DNA of 8,655 nucleotides from an uncultured Collinsella sp. (lineage in GTDB: Bacteria > Actinomycetota > Coriobacteriia > Coriobacteriales > Coriobacteriaceae): contig USDH01000048.1 of assembly GCA_900553415.1 (NCBI GenBank), positions 1 through 8,655 on the forward strand, written 5' to 3'. The first letter of the stretch is position 1. Each line of letters starts with the position of its first letter. A program made the position numbers and the translations under genes. Positions 7,521 to 8,655 of this stretch are shown here, piece after piece. The notes beneath the pieces were generated by a model. It was not told the DNA's origin and made no database searches. It was given only the letters and a program-made list of their open reading frames with translations.

Positions 7521-7626
7521 AGTGAATCCTTCGTCAGATGCTCGATATGCACCTAACAGGGTACCCAACGCGTGGGCGCTCTAAAAGAACCTCTCGGTTG
7601 CATTTCGAAGGATGAGCCCGCGCAAT

Positions 7627-8316
7627 CTACTTTTTGTGGTGCAAAAAGCGCGCGATGTCCTCTTCGGTGGGGCTTTTGATGTCAAAACGCAGCGACAGCC
7701 AGCGCAGCCCCATGGTTACCGCAACGCATACGACCAGCGCGGCAACATTGCTCATGAGGCCGCTCATGACGAGGGCTACATAGCTTGCCGAGCCGGCGAT
7801 GGCCGCGATGGCATAGAAGTTGGTGCGTTGGAAAATGCCCGGGACCACGCCCATAAAGCCGTCGCGCAGCATGCCGCCGCCCACGGCGGTAAAGAAGCCC
7901 ATCATGATACATACGGCGGGCGCAAATCCGTACACCAACGCCTTGTCCGCGCCGGTTGCTGCATAGATGCCGACCGAGATGATGTCGAGCAGGGGAATGA
8001 GTTTTTCGGGCTTATCGACGATTGCCGGGAAGATATAGATGATGGCGGCTGTGGCGATGGAGAGCGGTAGTGCCATGGGCTGGTTGAGGATGTAGACGTT
8101 GCCGACCTGGAGCGTCATATCGCGCAAAAGACCGCCGCCCAGACCGCAGACCACCGCGAGCGCGACCGCGCCCACCAGGTCGAGCTTGTGCTCGCGAGCG
8201 ACCAGCACGCCCGAGATCGATGCCGCGACAACGGCGAACATCTCGAGCCAAAATGGGATAGCGACCATGGCATCCGAGGCGTGTGAAGTAACAGTCATAG
8301 CGGCGACGACGGGCAA
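7627..8316 (-). CDS. TRIC / UPF0126 family membrane protein
   Basis: 229 residues with seven hydrophobic segments (about 19-40, 46-66, 76-99, 106-127, 131-152, 166-186, 188-211). It carries the paired family motifs GLGGGLLRD (58-66) and VGGGMLRD (145-152), one in each of the two UPF0126 repeats. The family includes prokaryotic homologues of TRIC cation channels and is also annotated as a glycine-transporter domain; the substrate here is not known. I prefer the TTG start at 8314-8316 because AAAGGA (plus-strand 8324-8329) lies seven bases upstream. The in-frame ATG at 8296-8298 has no ribosome-binding site and would give 223 residues. A longer frame from 8433 would add an unrelated N-terminus and overlap a large dyad. 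The short C-terminal tail (FDIKSPTEEDIARFLHHKK) is typical of a cytoplasmic end. Confidence 0.88.
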   Translation of the reverse strand: MPVVAAMTVTSHASDAMVAIPFWLEMFAVVAASISGVLVAREHKLDLVGAVALAVVCGLGGGLLRDMTLQVGNVYILNQPMALPLSIATAAIIYIFPAIVDKPEKLIPLLDIISVGIYAATGADKALVYGFAPAVCIMMGFFTAVGGGMLRDGFMGVVPGIFQRTNFYAIAAIAGSASYVALVMSGLMSNVAALVVCVAVTMGLRWLSLRFDIKSPTEEDIARFLHHKK

Positions 8317-8353
8317 GATGAGGTCCTTTGATTCTCGGGTTTGAACAATGCCC

Positions 8354-8366
8354 GTACATAGTACAT
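8354..8366. promoter_or_regulatory. Tandem GTACAT repeats upstream of the TRIC gene
   Basis: GTACAT occurs at 8354-8359 and 8361-8366, and again inside both arms of the dyad at 8431-8496 as the palindrome ATGTACAT. On the - strand the tandem pair contains TACTAT, a possible -10 about 40 bases before the TTG start, but no -35 is found at the right distance. An operator or an activator-dependent promoter would fit. This is weak. Confidence 0.3.
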
Positions 8367-8430
8367 GGTTGGCGGCGATTGAGACCCTATTGCTCGGCAA
8401 ACGGTAGGGACTGGGAACGGTCATGGGTAC

Positions 8431-8496
8431 CAAACATGTACATCAGCCTCCAAAGATGCCGAAAATGTCGTTTTTGGAGGGTGATGTACATGTTTG
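8431..8496. repeat. 28-bp near-perfect dyad with outward RBS-ATG on both strands
   Basis: 8431-8454 and 8473-8496 are inverse copies over 24 bases with a single G-G mismatch. Four further pairs (two wobbles) continue inward to 8458/8469, leaving a 10-base loop. Each arm read outward gives TTTGGAGG, one base, then TGATGTACATGTTTG, that is, a ribosome-binding site with ATG codons three and nine bases later. On the + strand this opens a 15-residue frame (MFEIQGEIESNGGRG, stop at 8535-8537). On the - strand it opens a frame of similar size (MFGTHDRSQSLPFAEQ). Both are too short to call genes. In RNA the GGAGG would be paired to CCTCC and so hidden. There is no T tract on either side. Confidence 0.75.
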
Positions 8497-8552
8497 AGAT
8501 TCAAGGTGAAATCGAAAGCAATGGGGGACGTGGCTGAATAGGAGGGATGTCC

Positions 8553-8577
8553 AAATTTTGAGCGGAGCTCAAAATTT
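8553..8577. repeat. Perfect 11-bp hairpin AAATTTTGAGC / GCTCAAAATTT
   Basis: The arms 8553-8563 and 8567-8577 pair perfectly around a GGA loop. No run of T follows the stem on either strand, so it is not a standard terminator. AGGAGG (8540-8545) lies just upstream, with an ATG only one base further that reads four codons before a stop. Confidence 0.6.
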
Positions 8578-8655
8578 ATTCGGTCGGCTTTTCGCACTTC
8601 CTTAAATATTGATTCTATTTCGCGGTGTTTTAAGGGTTGAAATGCTACTAAAACA

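Larger units (their letters stand above)
8317..8655. other. Gene-free region upstream of the TRIC gene
   Basis: No reading frame here has both a plausible start and recognisable protein character. The region holds the GTACAT repeats, the long dyad and the 11-bp hairpin described separately, then AT-rich sequence (8578-8655) with a weak CCTTAAA/TTTAAGG inverse pair (8600-8606 and 8629-8635). It probably contains the promoter of the - strand genes, but I cannot place it with confidence. Confidence 0.5.

Noticed and set aside
7588..7599. Short AACC-GAGA-GGTT hairpin followed by CTTTT on the - strand, after the TRIC gene
   Set aside because: A 4-bp stem is too weak to call a terminator, so the two - strand genes may be cotranscribed.
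7612..8070. 152-codon + strand frame opposite the TRIC gene
   Set aside because: It is antisense to the paired GGG-RD motifs of the UPF0126 repeats and has no family likeness of its own.
8328..8537. 69-codon + strand frame over the dyad
   Set aside because: It has no ribosome-binding site at its first ATG, runs through the whole inverted repeat and shows no protein character. Only its last 15-17 codons have a Shine-Dalgarno sequence, and these are discussed under the dyad.

Overview
The gene set and protein sequences suggest a gut-type actinobacterium of the class Coriobacteriia, most likely Collinsella or a close relative. This is inferred from the look of GyrA and TypA, the moderately GC-rich coding sequence and the house-keeping content. 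I could not run a search, so the genus is a guess. Most of the window is ordinary chromosome. No phage, insertion sequence, CRISPR array or defence gene is visible.

Layout on the + strand: the 3' two-thirds of gyrA (2-1909) ends in a strong intrinsic terminator. An AT-rich gap of about 310 bases follows. It holds a 13-bp hairpin and a strong stable-RNA promoter with an A/T-rich upstream element. That promoter drives a five-gene tRNA operon with no rRNA genes (2220-2760): Ile(GAT), Ala(TGC), Ile(GAT), Ala(TGC), Ile(GAT). The Ala-Ile pair is duplicated. The first Ala gene has a mismatched, chimeric-looking acceptor stem. Two hairpins sit between the tRNAs; their stems differ by fully compensated base-pair changes and their loop is conserved. 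A terminator closes the operon.

Next comes a three-gene + strand cluster: a DUF151 / bifunctional-nuclease-family protein, a small protein with two membrane segments whose start abuts the previous stop, and an acidic soluble protein I do not recognise. After a 117-base leader with a hairpin lies typA/bipA, the ribosome-associated GTPase, followed by a terminator that probably serves both strands.

From 6375 to 8316 two genes lie on the - strand. The upstream one encodes a seven-helix TRIC / UPF0126 membrane protein, probably started at TTG. The downstream one encodes a secreted or membrane-anchored protein with bactofilin-like beta-helix repeats and about five C-terminal membrane segments.

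The last 340 bases hold no convincing gene. They contain a 28-bp near-perfect dyad whose arms each carry an outward-facing GGAGG and ATG, a pair of GTACAT repeats and a perfect 11-bp hairpin. The best candidates for something new are this dyad and the covarying hairpins with their neighbouring mismatched tRNA-Ala.
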